Positions 34,626 through 46,265 of a DNA stretch of 64,000 nucleotides are shown here, in pieces. The notes under the pieces are model-generated. The model was not told the DNA's origin, did no database searches, and saw only the letters and a list, made by a program, of their open reading frames with translations. Location: positions 15,442,001 to 15,506,000 of the forward strand of contig NC_068933.1 in NCBI RefSeq assembly GCF_023091745.1. Direction: 5' to 3'. Origin of the DNA: Budorcas taxicolor. Taxonomy: Eukaryota > Chordata > Mammalia > Artiodactyla > Bovidae. How positions within the stretch are numbered: the stretch's first letter is position 1; each line of letters opens with the position of its first letter. A program made the translations under genes and the position numbers.

Positions 34626-34877
34626 TCTCTTGCCTGGAAAATCCCATGGACGGCGGAGCCTGGTAGGCTGAAGTCCATGGGGTCACTAAGAGTCGGGCAC
34701 GACTGAGCGACTTCACTTTCGCTTTTCACTTTCATGCATTGGAGAAGGAAATGGCAACCCACTCCTGTGTTCTTGCCTGGAGAATCCCAGGGACGGGGGA
34801 GCCTGGTGGGCTGCCGTCTGTGGGGTCGCACAGAGTCGGACACGACTGAAACGCCTCAGCAGCAGCAGCAGCAGCAT
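34626..34877 (+). mobile_element. BOV-A2 SINE, 5'-truncated
   Basis: Starts inside the first unit at ctcttgcctggaaaatccca, runs through the linker and second unit, and ends in five AGC triplets (cagcagcagcagcagcag at about 34858-34876). The 93-codon frame inside it, with its Q run, is a SINE artefact. Confidence 0.95.
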
Positions 34878-35345
34878 TCATTTATACAAAATCCACTAAT
34901 GGCTATCCATTTTCTGTTGGATTCGGTGTATTCAATTCACTTTACTTCAACTGACATTGAAATGCTCTTTGCAGGCTCGCGTTTAGAGAGTGTCCCTGTG
35001 TTCCAGGCACCATGAAGCACTCCACAGAGGCGGCCTCCTTGTCTCCTTTGATCTCCACAACCACGCAGTGTGGCAGGAACCGTTAACATTTGATGGTTCT
35101 AAATAAGGATCCCAAGGGTAAGCCAGAATTAGACCTAATCCTTCTAGCTCTGCAGCCTAAGGAGAGAGTCCAGCAAAGAGACTCCTCCACACATGTTCCC
35201 TTCCTGAGTCTGCTTGTCCCTGGCCCCAGAAGCCTCCCTGTTTCCTGACTTCCTGTCCTGATCACGTCCTCAGCTTTCTCATCTCTGTCTATTCAGCTGA
35301 TCCGCATCCTCTGAAGTCTGTGATGGGTACTAACTCTCTCAGAAA
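34878..35345. other. Anonymous DNA
   Basis: No gene seen; slightly raised GC at 34975-35230 without CpG clustering. Confidence 0.4.
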
Positions 35346-35830
35346 TGGGACTGATGAGCCTGTTTGCAAGGCAGAAATAGAGATGCCGATGTGAGGGGCA
35401 GACTTGTGAACATGGGGGTGGTGGGGAGGGAGAGGGTGGGGTGAACTCAGAGTGGCATTTATGCGTATGCAACTATCATGTGAAATAACTAGTGGGAAGC
35501 TGCCGTCTAGCCCAGGGAGCTCAGCTCAGGGCTCTGTGATGACCTGGAGGGTGGAATGGGGCACTGAGGTGGGAAGGAAGTCCAAGAGGGAGGGGCTGTA
35601 ACTATTGTTGCTGTTGTTCAGTGACCCAGTCATGTCCGACTTTGCGACCCCATGGACGGCAGCATGCCAAGCTCCCCTGTCCCTTACCATCTCCCAAAGC
35701 TTGCCCAAGTTCATGTCCACTGTATCAGATATATCCATGCATATAGCTGACTCAAGTTGTACAGCAGAAAACTAATCCACCATTGTAAAGCAATTATACT
35801 CCAATTAAAAATAATAATAATAAATAAAAA
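35346..35830 (+). mobile_element. L1 3' end (ruminant type)
   Basis: Order: ctgatgagcctgtttgcaag, tagtgggaagctgccgtcta, ggctctgtgatgacctggag, tatagctgactcaagttgta, gcaattatactccaattaaa, then an (AAT)n/A-rich tail. It is interrupted by a BovB-derived piece at about 35600-35722. Confidence 0.88.
35600..35722 (-). mobile_element. BovB 3' end nested in L1
   Basis: Minus-strand BovB terminus (tattgttgctgttgttcagt to caagttcatgtccactg), about 120 bp, 5'-truncated, inserted between 'aggggctgtaac' and 'catgcatatagctg' of the host L1. Confidence 0.85.
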
Positions 35831-35859
35831 GCTTTTTTTAGGGTTGCTTATTTTCCCCT

Positions 35860-36195
35860 AGTGTATTCCCACCTCCTTTAAGTCCTCGTGTGCCCCAAGG
35901 CCTCACCTGGCCCTTTTTAACAGTCCAGAGTTTGGTTACGTTGGCTCACTGTTGGCTTCCACGCTCACTGACGGTCTCTGCCTTGTTATATCTTCTTCAG
36001 TACAGGGCACCCTGGCCTGAACATAATAGTGACTCTGTATTTGTGAACTTCAATGCCTAGCATGTCTGTCCTGCTAGAGGTAAGACTCTTTAAGGATAGG
36101 AACAAAACTATAAGCACTTTGGCATGTTTTATAGTTTTAGAGACAGTGCATCATATATAGTTGACTCTCAAATATCGAGTGAATGATGAATAAAA
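35860..36195 (+). mobile_element. L2 LINE, 3' end
   Basis: Ends with the L2 terminus wording: tgctagaggtaagactcttt, 'tagttgactctcaaatatcgagtgaatgatg'-type ending (about 36160-36190). The upstream C/T-rich portion is consistent but diverged. 36196-36764 shows nothing recognisable. Confidence 0.7.
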
Positions 36196-36764
36196 GAATA
36201 GAGTGAAAAAAGGAATCACATAAGCTCTCTGGATTTGGTCAACTATGAAATAAGGGAATTGAGACAGACTGTCTCTAAAATTCCTTCAGATCTCAAATGT
36301 TATGCGTTAAAGATTCTGTCTATTCTAGTATTTCTCTTTTGCAGCAGGCAACAAAAAAATTAAATGGAAGTGTACAAAAGTACCTCCCAGAATTTAATCT
36401 AAGAAACCATTTTTAAAAAACCTATTTTCATACTTTGTTAAATTTGATACCAAGTTAATTTCTTTACTCTCGTTTATACCAGAAATCCTTAACATCAAAG
36501 TGAACTAGAACATTTCAATTGTCTTAGAAGATTATCCTGAGTGTACAGAAGGATAATGATTAAAAGCTTTATTATAAGAAAATATACATCTATGAAAGAA
36601 CTTTGAAGTTGCTAATGTTTTAGAATCAAGTCATGTATCCTTAAGGCGCAAAGGTTGGGCATAATCTAAAATATCCACTCAGGAAGTTCTACAGAATTTC
36701 CTTTTCACAAACGCCAAGCAATCAGCGTCAGTTATTCCTCAAAGCAGTGGCAGATTTCCAAAAT

Positions 36765-37275
36765 TTTTGTTTTATTAATGAGGACACTGATTGTAGACCT
36801 GTGTTCATAGGATCAGTATACACAGTAGCCAAAATGTGGAAGCAACCCAAATGTCCATGACTAGGTAAGCAAAGTATGCTGTATTCGTACAATAGAATAT
36901 CATTCAGCCTTAAAAAGGAGATTCTGATGTACGCCAAAAGGTGGATGAGCCTTGGAGACACTGTGCTGATTGAAAGAAGTCACAAGGGATGAATATTGTA
37001 TGATCATATGAGATATCTAGACTAGTCGCATTCGCAGAGACAGACAATAGAATGGTGGTTCTGGGCGTGGGGTAGGGAAGAAGAGTTAATATTTTGTTGG
37101 GGGCAGACTCTCTGTTTTGGAAGAGGAAAGAGATCTGGAGATGGATGGCGGAGATGGTTTGCACGATAATGTGAATATACTTAATGCCGCTGAAGAACTA
37201 TATATTAAAAAATTGCTAAAATGGTAAATATAATATTATTTATAGTTTACCACAAAAAAAAAAAAAAAAAAAAAA
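36765..37275 (+). mobile_element. L1M LINE-1, 3' end
   Basis: ORF2 end and 3' UTR: gtggaagcaacccaaatgtc, 'tacaatagaatatcattcag', ggtggatgagccttggagac, 'agaatggtggttctgggc', ending in an uninterrupted 22-base A run (about 37253-37274). Confidence 0.88.
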
Positions 37276-37639
37276 CACCAAAAACGAGGAACAGTGATTT
37301 TGAGCAGGGAAAAGGGCAACTATATCAAGACACAAAAACGAGGGAAGTATAGAATGTATCCTTCCCTGGTCCATATACTCTGACCAGATGTCATCTAGAT
37401 CAGTGAAGAGACTCATCTTGGGTTTGCTCAGGTTGCTGTTTCTGAAAGGCAGGAATAAAGAGACAATTCCACATGAAATGAGGGAAAGTACTCAATACAA
37501 TGATTTCTGTTGCATCATGAAGAAGAAGGAGAAGAGGCAGGTCCCGTTAGTCTTTGGCCATGGGCTGTCTTGTGCCGTCCTCGACTATTATGGACGGCAG
37601 GGTATACCCCCGCCACCCCCACCACTCATAGGCTGAAGC

Positions 37640-37905
37640 TTTAAACAGCGGTGAAATGGTGTTTTGAGATGAGGCCTTTGGGAGGCGATCAGGGCTAGGT
37701 TAGAGTGTAGGGATGGAGCCCTCCTGATGGAATTCACTAACTGTTCTCCTTCCTCACCCCATCCCTGAGTGCACACACCAAAGAAAGACCATGTGAGGAA
37801 ATAGCCAGAAGTGACCTTCCATAAGCCAGAAGAGCCAGCACCTTGATTCTGGATGTCCAACCTGCAGAATTGTCAGAGAGAAGGTTCTATTGTTAGGACA
37901 GCCTC
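37640..37905 (+). mobile_element. MaLR-type LTR fragment (MST/MLT class)
   Basis: Order on the plus strand: ggtgttttgagatgaggcct, tttgggaggcgatcagggct, gatggagccctcctgatgg, gaccatgtgaggaaatagcc, caccttgattctggatgtcc, aacctgcagaattgtcagag. Class is clear; subfamily is not. Confidence 0.75.
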
Positions 37906-38012
37906 TCTCTGGTATTTTGTTCTGGCAACTCAAGCTGATTCATGCATGTACTAGAGACACGTGTGTGGTAGGAGGTTTGATGTAAGGTGCTGACATTTGC
38001 ACCCTCGAGCCT

Positions 38013-38251
38013 GGTTGAAGCAGGTTGTTGTTGCTGTTTTTGTTGTTTAGCCACTAAGTCATGTCTGACTTTTTTGGCAACCCATGGAGTAGTCCTCCAA
38101 GCTCTTGGGTCCATGGGATTTCCCAGGTAAGAATACTGAAACAGGATGCCATTTCCTTCTCCAGGGGATCTTCCCAACCCAGGGATCAAACCAGTGTCTC
38201 CTGCACTGGCAGGCGGATTCTTTACCACTGAGCCACTAGGGTTGAAGCAGG
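38013..38251 (-). mobile_element. Bov-tA-type SINE with TSD
   Basis: SINE 38025-38239 with a (GTT)n-rich end at its 3' side (ttgttgttgctgtttttgtt). Perfect 12-bp duplication ggttgaagcagg (38013-38024 and 38240-38251). Confidence 0.95.
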
Positions 38252-38739
38252 GTGGACAGGTTTAAATACAGCAAACACCACACCCTTTGCCACATCCAGG
38301 GTGAGGTGCGGGGACTGAAGGCTGGTGCTGAAACACACCCAATAGAAGGGCTTGTGTTTGTAAAACTTCATCCTTTGGTGTGATCCTGAGACATCTGGGC
38401 CCCTCAGCACTTCATTTATGGATATTATGAAAGTCTGCAAGGGAGAGAATATACATGTGCATATTTCTAAAGAGTGAAAATAGTGTGGGGACACATTAAA
38501 GGAGGAAAGATGAAAAAGAATAGAGCAAAAGAATCAAACGTAGAAGAAAATGTTGGCAGGGCATGTGGGGTGTGGAAAGTGGGAGTACGATCTCCCAGAT
38601 GCTTCGTGGCCCCCGGCATAGTCACATAACATTAAAATTAGATTTTGACTAATTTTCCAACATACGACTTGGCTGCAGAAGTAAGAAACATAAAGAGATA
38701 GTCATTTCTGTTATTGGAAGTCTTCAAAAATAAAAATAG

Positions 38740-39359
38740 ATTTGAAAATCTCACCGCATCCTTCCAGTTCCCCAGACATCGTCTCCAGCCCCTTTGAGAT
38801 TGGTCTTAACCCAGGGCAGCCCCGTCCTTTCCAATTAAGCCACACGTTCCCCTGGAGACTCGGTCAAGGGTATCAGAGGCACACAGATGTCTTATCCACA
38901 AGGCACCAATTTCCCCCTTTAATTGTTTGCCTGTCAGAATCAATATCTCTCCGGGGTCTGCTTTTGGGGCCCAGCCAATCCGCTCCACACTGCTGATACA
39001 GCTCAGCTTATACCAAATGGAGCTACCGCCTCAGTCCCCATTAAGGGGACAAAGCACACCATCATCCCAGACATCACACCCCATGGCTACGGCAGACACT
39101 GTGACTTGAAAATCATAGACTGTCAGAGAAGGAAGGGGGTCTGGAGACTGTCTCATCCCAGCCTGGCATCTTCCTGAAAAAGAGACCGAGGGGAGCCCTC
39201 ACACGCACTGTGAGTTCCTGCCAGAGCCTGGCCTACGCATGCCTTCTGATTCTCAGGCCGGTTCTGTTTCTACCCTGCCTAGTAACTCCAGAGCATCAGG
39301 TTTTAAATGATCTCTCCCTCTGATCGCATGGCACATTTGCCTTTGATTTTAGACCTAAT
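38740..39359. other. Unique GC-richer block; possible old repeat at 39099-39180
   Basis: About 620 bases without SINE or LINE, richer in GC and CpG than the surroundings. 39099-39130 (gaaaatcatagactgtcaga) resembles the start of a MIR/L2-related old repeat. Overlapping frames of 60-84 codons on both strands carry no motif. It holds CCAAT-type words (38985) and could be a regulatory element, but nothing proves that. 38252-38739 is anonymous. Confidence 0.35.
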
Positions 39360-39598
39360 AAAATATGACTGGGCTTCCCTGATGGCTCAGATGGTAAAGA
39401 ATTTGCCTGCAATGCAGGAGACCCAGTTTTGATCACTGGCTTGGGAAGATCCCTTGGAGGAGGGCATGGCTACTTACTCCAGTATTCTTGCCTGGAGAAT
39501 CCCCATGGACAGAGGAGTCTGGCAGGTGGTAGTCCAGGGGGTCGCAAAGAGTCAAACATGACTGAAGTGACTTAGCACATGCACACTACAAAATATGA
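39360..39598 (+). mobile_element. Bov-tA-type SINE with TSD
   Basis: SINE 39369-39589 (ctgggcttccctgatggctc to gcacatgcacactac). 9-bp duplication aaaatatga (39360-39368 and 39590-39598). Confidence 0.95.
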
Positions 39599-39889
39599 TT
39601 TACCAGTCGCATGCTTCCAAGAACCCAAGACGTAGAAAAGAAAGAAGAGTGGATTAGGGCACACTGGAGACCAAAATTCTGACCATGAACCAACCTCTTA
39701 TGAGTGACTGGCCAAAAAGGTGATGTCACTGAAGCGAAGGCAGCTGATTATATTAAGGTCAAGGTGTAGAGGACATTGTTTTGACCATGCAGCATCTTCT
39801 GAACTCAATGCCCGTTCGAGCAATTTCCTACTGTTGGAACACCTAACTCTACTAAACCATTCCAATAAAGATTTTAGAAAAGAAACATA

Positions 39890-40149
39890 GGGGACTTCCC
39901 TGGTGGTTCAGTGGTTAAGAATCCACCTGCCAATGTAGGGGACACGGGTTCGATCCCTGGTCCAGGAAGATCCCATAAGCCACGGAGCAACTAAGCCCAT
40001 GCACCTCAGCTCCTGAGCCCGCACATCCTAGAGCTGTGCTCTACAACAAGAGAAGCCACCGCAGTGAGAGGCCCACGCACCACAGCGAGAGAGGAGGCCC
40101 TGCGCAGCAACGAAGACCCAGTGAGGCTGAAAATATTAATTAAAAAAAG
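39890..40149 (+). mobile_element. CHR-2-type SINE, full length
   Basis: tRNA-derived pol III promoter elements are visible: A-box region tggttcagtggttaag (from 39903) and B box ggttcgatccc (39947-39957). The CHR-specific part follows: ccataagccacggagcaact, gctctacaacaagagaagcc, 'ccacgcaccacagcgag', and an A-rich end. It is the only CHR copy in the window with the complete unit. Confidence 0.93.
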
Positions 40150-42392
40150 AACTGAATGAAAGCCAGGTTCACACTTGCACTGGCCCCGTATCCCAGCTCA
40201 GCCTATGCTGCAGCCTCAGACATGAAGTAGGGGCCAGATAACCAGAGAGGCGAGGTCTGTGGAGGACAGGGCAGTAATGGGCATCTGTGCCCCAGGCTGC
40301 AGGGGTCCTGGAGCCAGGGGTGGCATCACGGTGATGGCTCCACACCAGTCAGGAGCCCTGACAATGTCATCCTAGCGCCTGGCAGCCTTCTTGCTCAGGG
40401 TCTGGGTCTCAGGTTCTTGGCCCCAGACAGCACTTTGTGACTGGCCCAGACAAGGCAGCTGAGAGGGAAGGACTATGGACCTTCTCTGAGAACTTGGCCG
40501 TAACAATAAGAAATTTGAATATTGTGACTTCAGCACACTGTAACATTAATAATAGTTTTCAGAGAAGTCAAATGTAGGCAGACTGTAGTTTTTCTTGTCC
40601 TTTCAAAAGTATTCTTAATGAAAAATTTGATCACTAATTTGTAGCACAAACCTTCACCTGGATTGCAAATAGTAAGGGTTGATGAAAAGACTGTATTGGA
40701 GTGATTTTGAAATCTCAACAAAAGGTATGGCCATAATTATTCATCTCTGAAGAAGGATCAAATGATCATTAGCTCTCCCCACTAAAAGTTTTGAATTAGT
40801 CAGAGTGATCTCATTTAATGAAATTGGGTAAAACAAAGACTCTAATGGGTTCCATAGTGATTTCCTTGTGAAATTTGTTATGGGAAGCAGGTGGAAAAGA
40901 AAGATTCCCCTGAACTCATGCATAAGGAAATACACTTAAAGAAAATGGGTAATTTTATGCATCAATGGGTTCTGAGTTCAATACAAACTCTGAGAAGAGA
41001 TTTAGTCACCTTTGTTGTTATTAGTATATTCAGCAGGTGTCAAGAATAAACAGGCTGCTGGATTAAAGGGAATAATAGTAGTTAATGATGACTGTATGAA
41101 CACCTTCCCACGGAGCAAGGATTGCGTCTTGAAGTGGTTTTCACAGGAAGAACAGGCTGTAATGGGGGCTGACCTCCGAGAGGCTGGAGACAAAGCTCAG
41201 GGTAAAGGAAATGCCAGGGATGTTCTGCTTTCATTTAATCGTGGACATTAACATCGCAAGTTAATTTGGAAAGCAAGGGGAAAGTTCTGACAATGGGCTT
41301 TGTACCTTCTCAAACAATTACAAGAATGAGAACTCTAAAAAGGGAAGAATACCAGAGTAATAGAAATATTTGAGGTATTATTTATGTTGAGATTAACTAG
41401 AACCTTAATATGCTGATAAGGTAAAACCTGCAAGAGTGGAATTTTCCTGAGCTAGCTTCTTTCAGAAATACAAGTAAAGTTTAACTTGGAGGATAATATT
41501 TATGTCAGTTGCACTGAGGTTACACATTATAGAATAATTTTCTTTGAACAGTTAATAACTGATTTTTGAGATATGGAAATTCCTTAGTTCTGACTTCCAT
41601 TTACTGCTGTTTCTGTAAACACAGAACTACCATGTGGTGTAATAAAACGATGGATAAAGGGTGTTGTGTGACCCCCTCCGGGTGTTTTTGTACCCTTTTC
41701 CTAGGCACATGTGCCTTCACTGTGTGCTCAGTTAGAGTCATGTCTTCTGTAGATGCTGCAGCCAGGAGGTTCTTATTTGAAGGATGACTTCACGGGAAAG
41801 TAGTATCAGTGTGTTGGTGAATTTCACTCAACAGTTTCCAGCTACTCTGATGATACCTGTCCTCCATTACATGAACACATGGGAAAAAGAGTTACCACAT
41901 GCCACTGATTAGTATGTATTACTGAACCACTGGAAAAGGTGTAGTCATCTGTAGCGACCATAAACATTGATGGTTGAAAAGGATATGCCCCACAACCTCT
42001 TCCATGTAGCCATGAGTAAAAAAAAAAAGTCATGGAACACCGATGGATATGGTTTCAAGCCAAGAAATAAAGAGAATTCAAAAGTTTAAAGGATTTGACA
42101 GTTCCATAGCTGAGGTTAACATTCTACCTAAGCACAATGACTATAATACTTTGACTTTTTGACATATAAATAGACTCTGAATCTTTAATGAATATGTTCT
42201 TATTAACACACTATTCCTGAGAGAAGACAGAACAAAGAATCTGATAATACATCTAGTTGTGTGATATTCAGGAATCTCATAAATATCCTATGCCATCGAA
42301 AGTTTTAAAATTTATATTGTACATAGGTCATTCTGGCAATGAAAGAGAGGGAATATAAGAAGGGAGATTGGAAAGGAAAATATTTCAGTAGT
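40150..42392. other. Repeat-poor DNA
   Basis: No gene recognised. 40180-40500 is GC-richer (catgaagtaggggccagata and following). A 79-codon plus frame at 41012-41251 has no recognisable domain. No SINE for over 2.2 kb. Confidence 0.4.
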
Positions 42393-42773
42393 CTGTGTCA
42401 AAGAGTCTTGGAGAAAACCCTTGAGAGTCCCTTGGACTGCAAGGGGATCCAACCAGTCCATCCTAAAGGAAATCAGTCCTGAATATTCACTGGAAGGACT
42501 GATGCTGAAGCTGAAACGCCAATCCTTTGGCCACCTGATGCAAAGAGCTGACTTGTTGGAAAAGACCCTGGTGCTGGGAAAGATTGAGGGCAGGAGGAGA
42601 AGGGGACGACAGAGGATGAGATGGTTGGATGGCATCACCGACTCAATGGACATGGGTTTGGGTGGACTCCAGGAGTTGGTGATGGACAGGGAGGCCTGGA
42701 GTACTGTGGTTCATGAGGTCACAAAGAGTCAAACATGAATGAATGAATGAACTGAACTGAACTGTGTCAAAGA
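42393..42773 (+). mobile_element. BovB 3' fragment with perfect 12-bp TSD
   Basis: The inserted part (42405-42761) is the BovB C-terminal coding end and tail. It gives a single open frame of 105 codons ending at the tail (VPWTARGSNQSILKEISPEY near its start) and finishes in (gaat)n/(ctgaa)n-like units. Bracketed by ctgtgtcaaaga (42393-42404 and 42762-42773). The well-kept frame shows low divergence, hence a young, 5'-truncated copy. Confidence 0.95.
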
Positions 42774-44995
42774 TAAGAAAGGTCTGAACAAGCACCATGT
42801 GCATAAGGAAGGTGAGACAGGGAGTTGTCTTAATTTAGAAGTTAAATCTGTCACACTCAATGATTCACTGAATGATGGGCTGGATGAGAGAAATAGAAGA
42901 ATCAAGAATAATTCCTGGGTATTTCAGAGACAGTATTGCTTAGGCTTAGTCAGAGACTTGTGGCAAAATAAATATAAAATAAAGGCTACAAAAAAATCAT
43001 TAAACTAACTTGTGGCTTCATCAGTTGGCATGTTGGCCTTATTGCATAGTCATTATCCCCGGGACAAAATCAAAGATGAAGTAGGAATAAAATGAGCAGT
43101 GACATGGAAAAGGTGTCAGTTCCAAGTCTTTAGAAAAAGCAGAGAAGATTGTTTGAATGCTGTGAGCTTCAGTATAGAGGCCAAGGCATCCTGTGATTTA
43201 ATTAAGGTGCATTGATCATAAATCTAAAAACCAACTGTCTACAATGTTCCACACATTGTTGTGCTGATATGATCAGAGAGTAATATCCTAAGAGACTCTT
43301 GCCTAGGGATTTGTTTCATTTTTAATTTGTGTTGTTTAATGAAGACACGCAGAATGCCAGGCTTTGGGTCAGATTGGTACAATATTCTGTATGTGTGTGT
43401 ATGTGTGTGTGTGTGCATGTATGCTGAGAGAGACAGAGAGAAGAAACATTGCAATCGTTCAGACTAAGCATCTGATTCAGTAACTAAAAGCAAGGACTAA
43501 ATTTAATCCAGAGCCCAAGGATAGTCCAATGAAAGCAGTGCAATGACCAAGTTGTCTAACACCATTTACAGACATCTGTTTTTTTGTGGGTCAAGGCTGA
43601 CCTAACTTGGTACAAATCCAACATCTGCAATCTCAACCAAATGAAACAAGATAGAAAAATTAGGTTTGCATTTATTTCCTAAATAATTAGCCCTGGAATT
43701 CCCTTGTTCAGTCTAAAATGATGAAACAACTTATAAAATTTAATGCCTAGCCATCTTTTCAGAATACACGTATTATGCAGAATAGTTCCAAAACCAGATT
43801 TTTCCCCTTTTTTTACCCAAAAATTTGAAGAGAAAAATTTCAGTAAAATCATTTGTGTCAGAAATGTTTTAAAAATATTGAGGGGCTATTTGGGGGTAAT
43901 TATATATTTTTATTAATTACTCACATCCTCATACATAGAGGGTTTTCTAGCAATTTTTGGTTAACATGCAAAGATAAATTTCTGTTTGCTAAATTATTCT
44001 TATTAAGGCAAATGTTAAAATATTTATTAGGTTTCAGATAATGAATTAAAAGCTCCTTAGCATGGAAAGAAATATGTCTTTACTGGACAGTTCTTATGAG
44101 GCAGGCATTGAAACAAAGTCTCAAGGTTAAAGTTTAACTGTTCAGAAAATACATGTAACCAAACCGTTGGAAACCTGAATTTTGTGATTAAAAAAGCATC
44201 CTGCTTTCTTGTTATTTTAAGTCCTCAGTTTTAGAGAATATGAAACAGTCACCTCTTAATAAAAGTGTAAGTATGATAAGAAAGATCTATTGTGAAAAGG
44301 GCTGTCGTGTGGATTATCTGTCAATCAGAATTATTATGAGTAGTTTGCCCTATTCTTTGTAAATTCTATCAGGAAGTAATCTTTTTCCTGGAAATAATAT
44401 CTTCAGTGAGCATATTAGATATTCTTCTATCCTTAAAAATCTGGGTTAAAAATATTACTTGAGATAGCAGCGTTGAATAACACCACTTTGCAATAATATT
44501 ACTTTCTCAAAGCTCAAATTTCTGAGTGTCTCTTTGAGAAATACAAAAAGATAAATTATTTTTAAATCCCTTATTTACATTTTTTCTACTATATTAAGGT
44601 AACAATGGTAATATTAGAGGCTACAGGGTCTCAAACAGGTATTAAAGACAATATAAAAAGACCATCTTTGAAAAAGCTGAGATTAAAAAGAAAGAAATTC
44701 TAACTGGATAGTTGGAATTATGAATATATAATTAATATATAAACAGCATATATTAATATTATATAATGATTCATGTCTATAAATCAATTATACATATGCA
44801 CCATGCATGTTCAATCCTAATTGCTTTCTGTATCTTACTAAAAATGCTGTAGTAAAGCACCTCCTAAGGTGCTGGTTTTGTATTCTCTAAATTACTTCAG
44901 TTCACCTCTATTGAGAGCAAATGGTTTAGCTGTTCTGGGCTTTATGCATCATTCCCAAATGGGATATTAATTCTGTGGCAAAGTAATTAAAAGTT
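42774..44995. other. AT-rich DNA; possible L2 scrap at start
   Basis: 42855-42935 (gatgggctggatgagagaaa, 'caagaataattcctgggt') loosely fits reverse-strand L2. A short GT-rich patch lies at about 43390-43416. 44700-44770 is almost pure A/T, with inverted ttaatatata/tatattaa words. No gene seen. Confidence 0.4.
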
Positions 44996-45215
44996 CCTGC
45001 TCTGAAACTGGCTTTACCGTTAGCGAGTTGCGCGCTTTCAGAGAGGCTACTTAACCTCACTAAGCCTCAGGTTCCTCATCTGTGACTTGAGAATAACAAT
45101 AGCACTGATTCCATGGGGTGTTTTGAGCTTTACATCCACGGAAGCTTCTGTGTGATAACTGCCTGGCACAGAGTAGGCAGGAGATAAATATCAGCCATCA
45201 TCACCATTATTACTA
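44996..45215 (+). mobile_element. MIR SINE, near full length
   Basis: Good match in order to MIR: 'cagagaggctacttaacctc' core, taagcctcaggttcctcatc, tgacttgagaataacaatag, 'tgcctggcacagagtaggc' and the terminal atcatcaccattattac. The best preserved MIR in the window. Confidence 0.9.
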
Positions 45216-45223
45216 AGAACTAA

Positions 45224-45512
45224 GGCTTCCCTGGTGGCTCAGAGGTTAAAGCGTCTGCCTCCAATGTGGGAGAACTGGGTTTGATCCCTGGGTCGGGAAG
45301 ATCCCCTGGAGAAGGAAATGGCAACCCACTCCAGTATTCTTGCCTGGAGAATCCCATGGACGGAGGAACCTGGTGGGCTACAGTCCACCGGGTCGCAAAG
45401 TGTCGGACACGACTGAGCGACTTCACCATCACCATCACCAAGGAGAATACAGAGAAGCCTATGGTCCATGGGGCCACAAAAGAGGCAGACTTGACTGAGC
45501 AACTGAACAACT
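45224..45512 (+). mobile_element. Bov-tA-type SINE plus partial tail unit
   Basis: Full SINE 45224-45440 (ggcttccctggtggctcaga to gagcgacttcacc, then an accatc repeat). After a 20-bp spacer a second, partial tail-like unit follows (tccatggggccacaaaagag to gagcaactgaac, about 45468-45510). Confidence 0.92.
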
Positions 45513-45906
45513 GTATCAGTTAACTATGAGCAGGACTTCTCAGGGGAAAAGACCTGCGTAAATATCTACTGCCCCTTCCATATAAGAATCGCAGGGTCTC
45601 TGTTTATACACAAGAAGGGATGCCACGACACTGGGAGACTGGATTTTGTGCATGAGAAGTAGAGACAGAGATTGAGAGGGCTGTCGAAGCTCGTAGGCAC
45701 TGATGACGTGAGTGTGCCCCACCTCCCTGCAGACGTGCCAGACGGAATCCAGAGGGGGACGGAGGAAGAGGCTTCTTGCTAACAGTGGTTTCCTCAGCCT
45801 CAGGACTATGTGGAGCAGCTGTCTCTCTCTGAAGAAGTAAAAAGCCTTCCCTTGGGTGACTGTAGGTAATACCCAGAGGCAGGTAGGAATGAAAAAGAAT
45901 GTTCCA
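45513..45906. other. Anonymous DNA
   Basis: No gene or repeat recognised. Confidence 0.4.
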
Positions 45907-46265
45907 GGGACTTCCCTGGTAGTCCAGTGGTTAAGACTTTGCCTTCCAAGGCAGGGGGTACAGGTTTGATTTCCTGGACGGGAAGCTAAGACCCCACAGG
46001 CATGCGTGTGTGCTAAGTCACTTCAGTCATGTCTGACTCTTTGCAGCCGCATGGACTGTAGCCTGCCAGGCTCCTCTGTCCATGAGATCCTCCAGGCAAG
46101 AATACTGGAGTGGGTTTCCATGCCCGCCTCCAGGGGATCTTCCCCACCCAGGGATCGAACCTGTATCTCTTACGTCTCACACATTGGGAGGCAGGTTCTT
46201 TGCCACTAGTGCCACCTGGGAAGCCCAAGATCCCACGTGCCCAGCCGCCAAAAAACATAAAACAG
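45907..46265 (+). mobile_element. CHR-2-type SINE split by a Bov-tA SINE
   Basis: The left part, 45907-46001, has the head gggacttccctggtagtcca and 'gacgggaagctaagacccc'. It resumes at 46227 with aagatcccacgtgcccagcc and an A-rich end. The inner insertion occupies 46002-46226. Confidence 0.9.
45988..46240 (-). mobile_element. Bov-tA-type SINE nested in CHR-2
   Basis: SINE 46002-46226 in reverse orientation (catgcgtgtgtgctaagtca to cacctgggaagccc). Target words aagaccccacaggc (45988-46001) and aagatcccacgtgc (46227-46240) form the duplication, three mismatches in 14. The tRNA part carries an extra 'ttacgtctcac' stretch. Confidence 0.9.

Noticed and set aside
34858..34876. CAG/AGC triplet run as a trinucleotide-expansion locus
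   Set aside because: It is the normal end of BOV-A2 (also at 8477, 10252 and 26219), short and not coding.
39890..40149. tRNA gene suggested by A- and B-box words
   Set aside because: The boxes belong to a tRNA-derived SINE; no cloverleaf or terminator of a real tRNA gene. The same holds for the Bov-tA copies.
41012..41251. 79-codon plus frame, fairly balanced residue use
   Set aside because: Not recognised as any family, and no exon boundary signals agree with it.
42855..42935. Possible reverse-strand L2 fragment
   Set aside because: Too short and diverged to separate from chance by eye.
45220..45510. Overlapping 85-96 codon frames on both strands here and at 2305, 10462, 10616, 26248, 34619, 46006, 51141 and 57617
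   Set aside because: All lie in Bov-tA, BOV-A2 or BovB-derived sequence and repeat the same peptide words in several frames; they are repeat artefacts, not genes.
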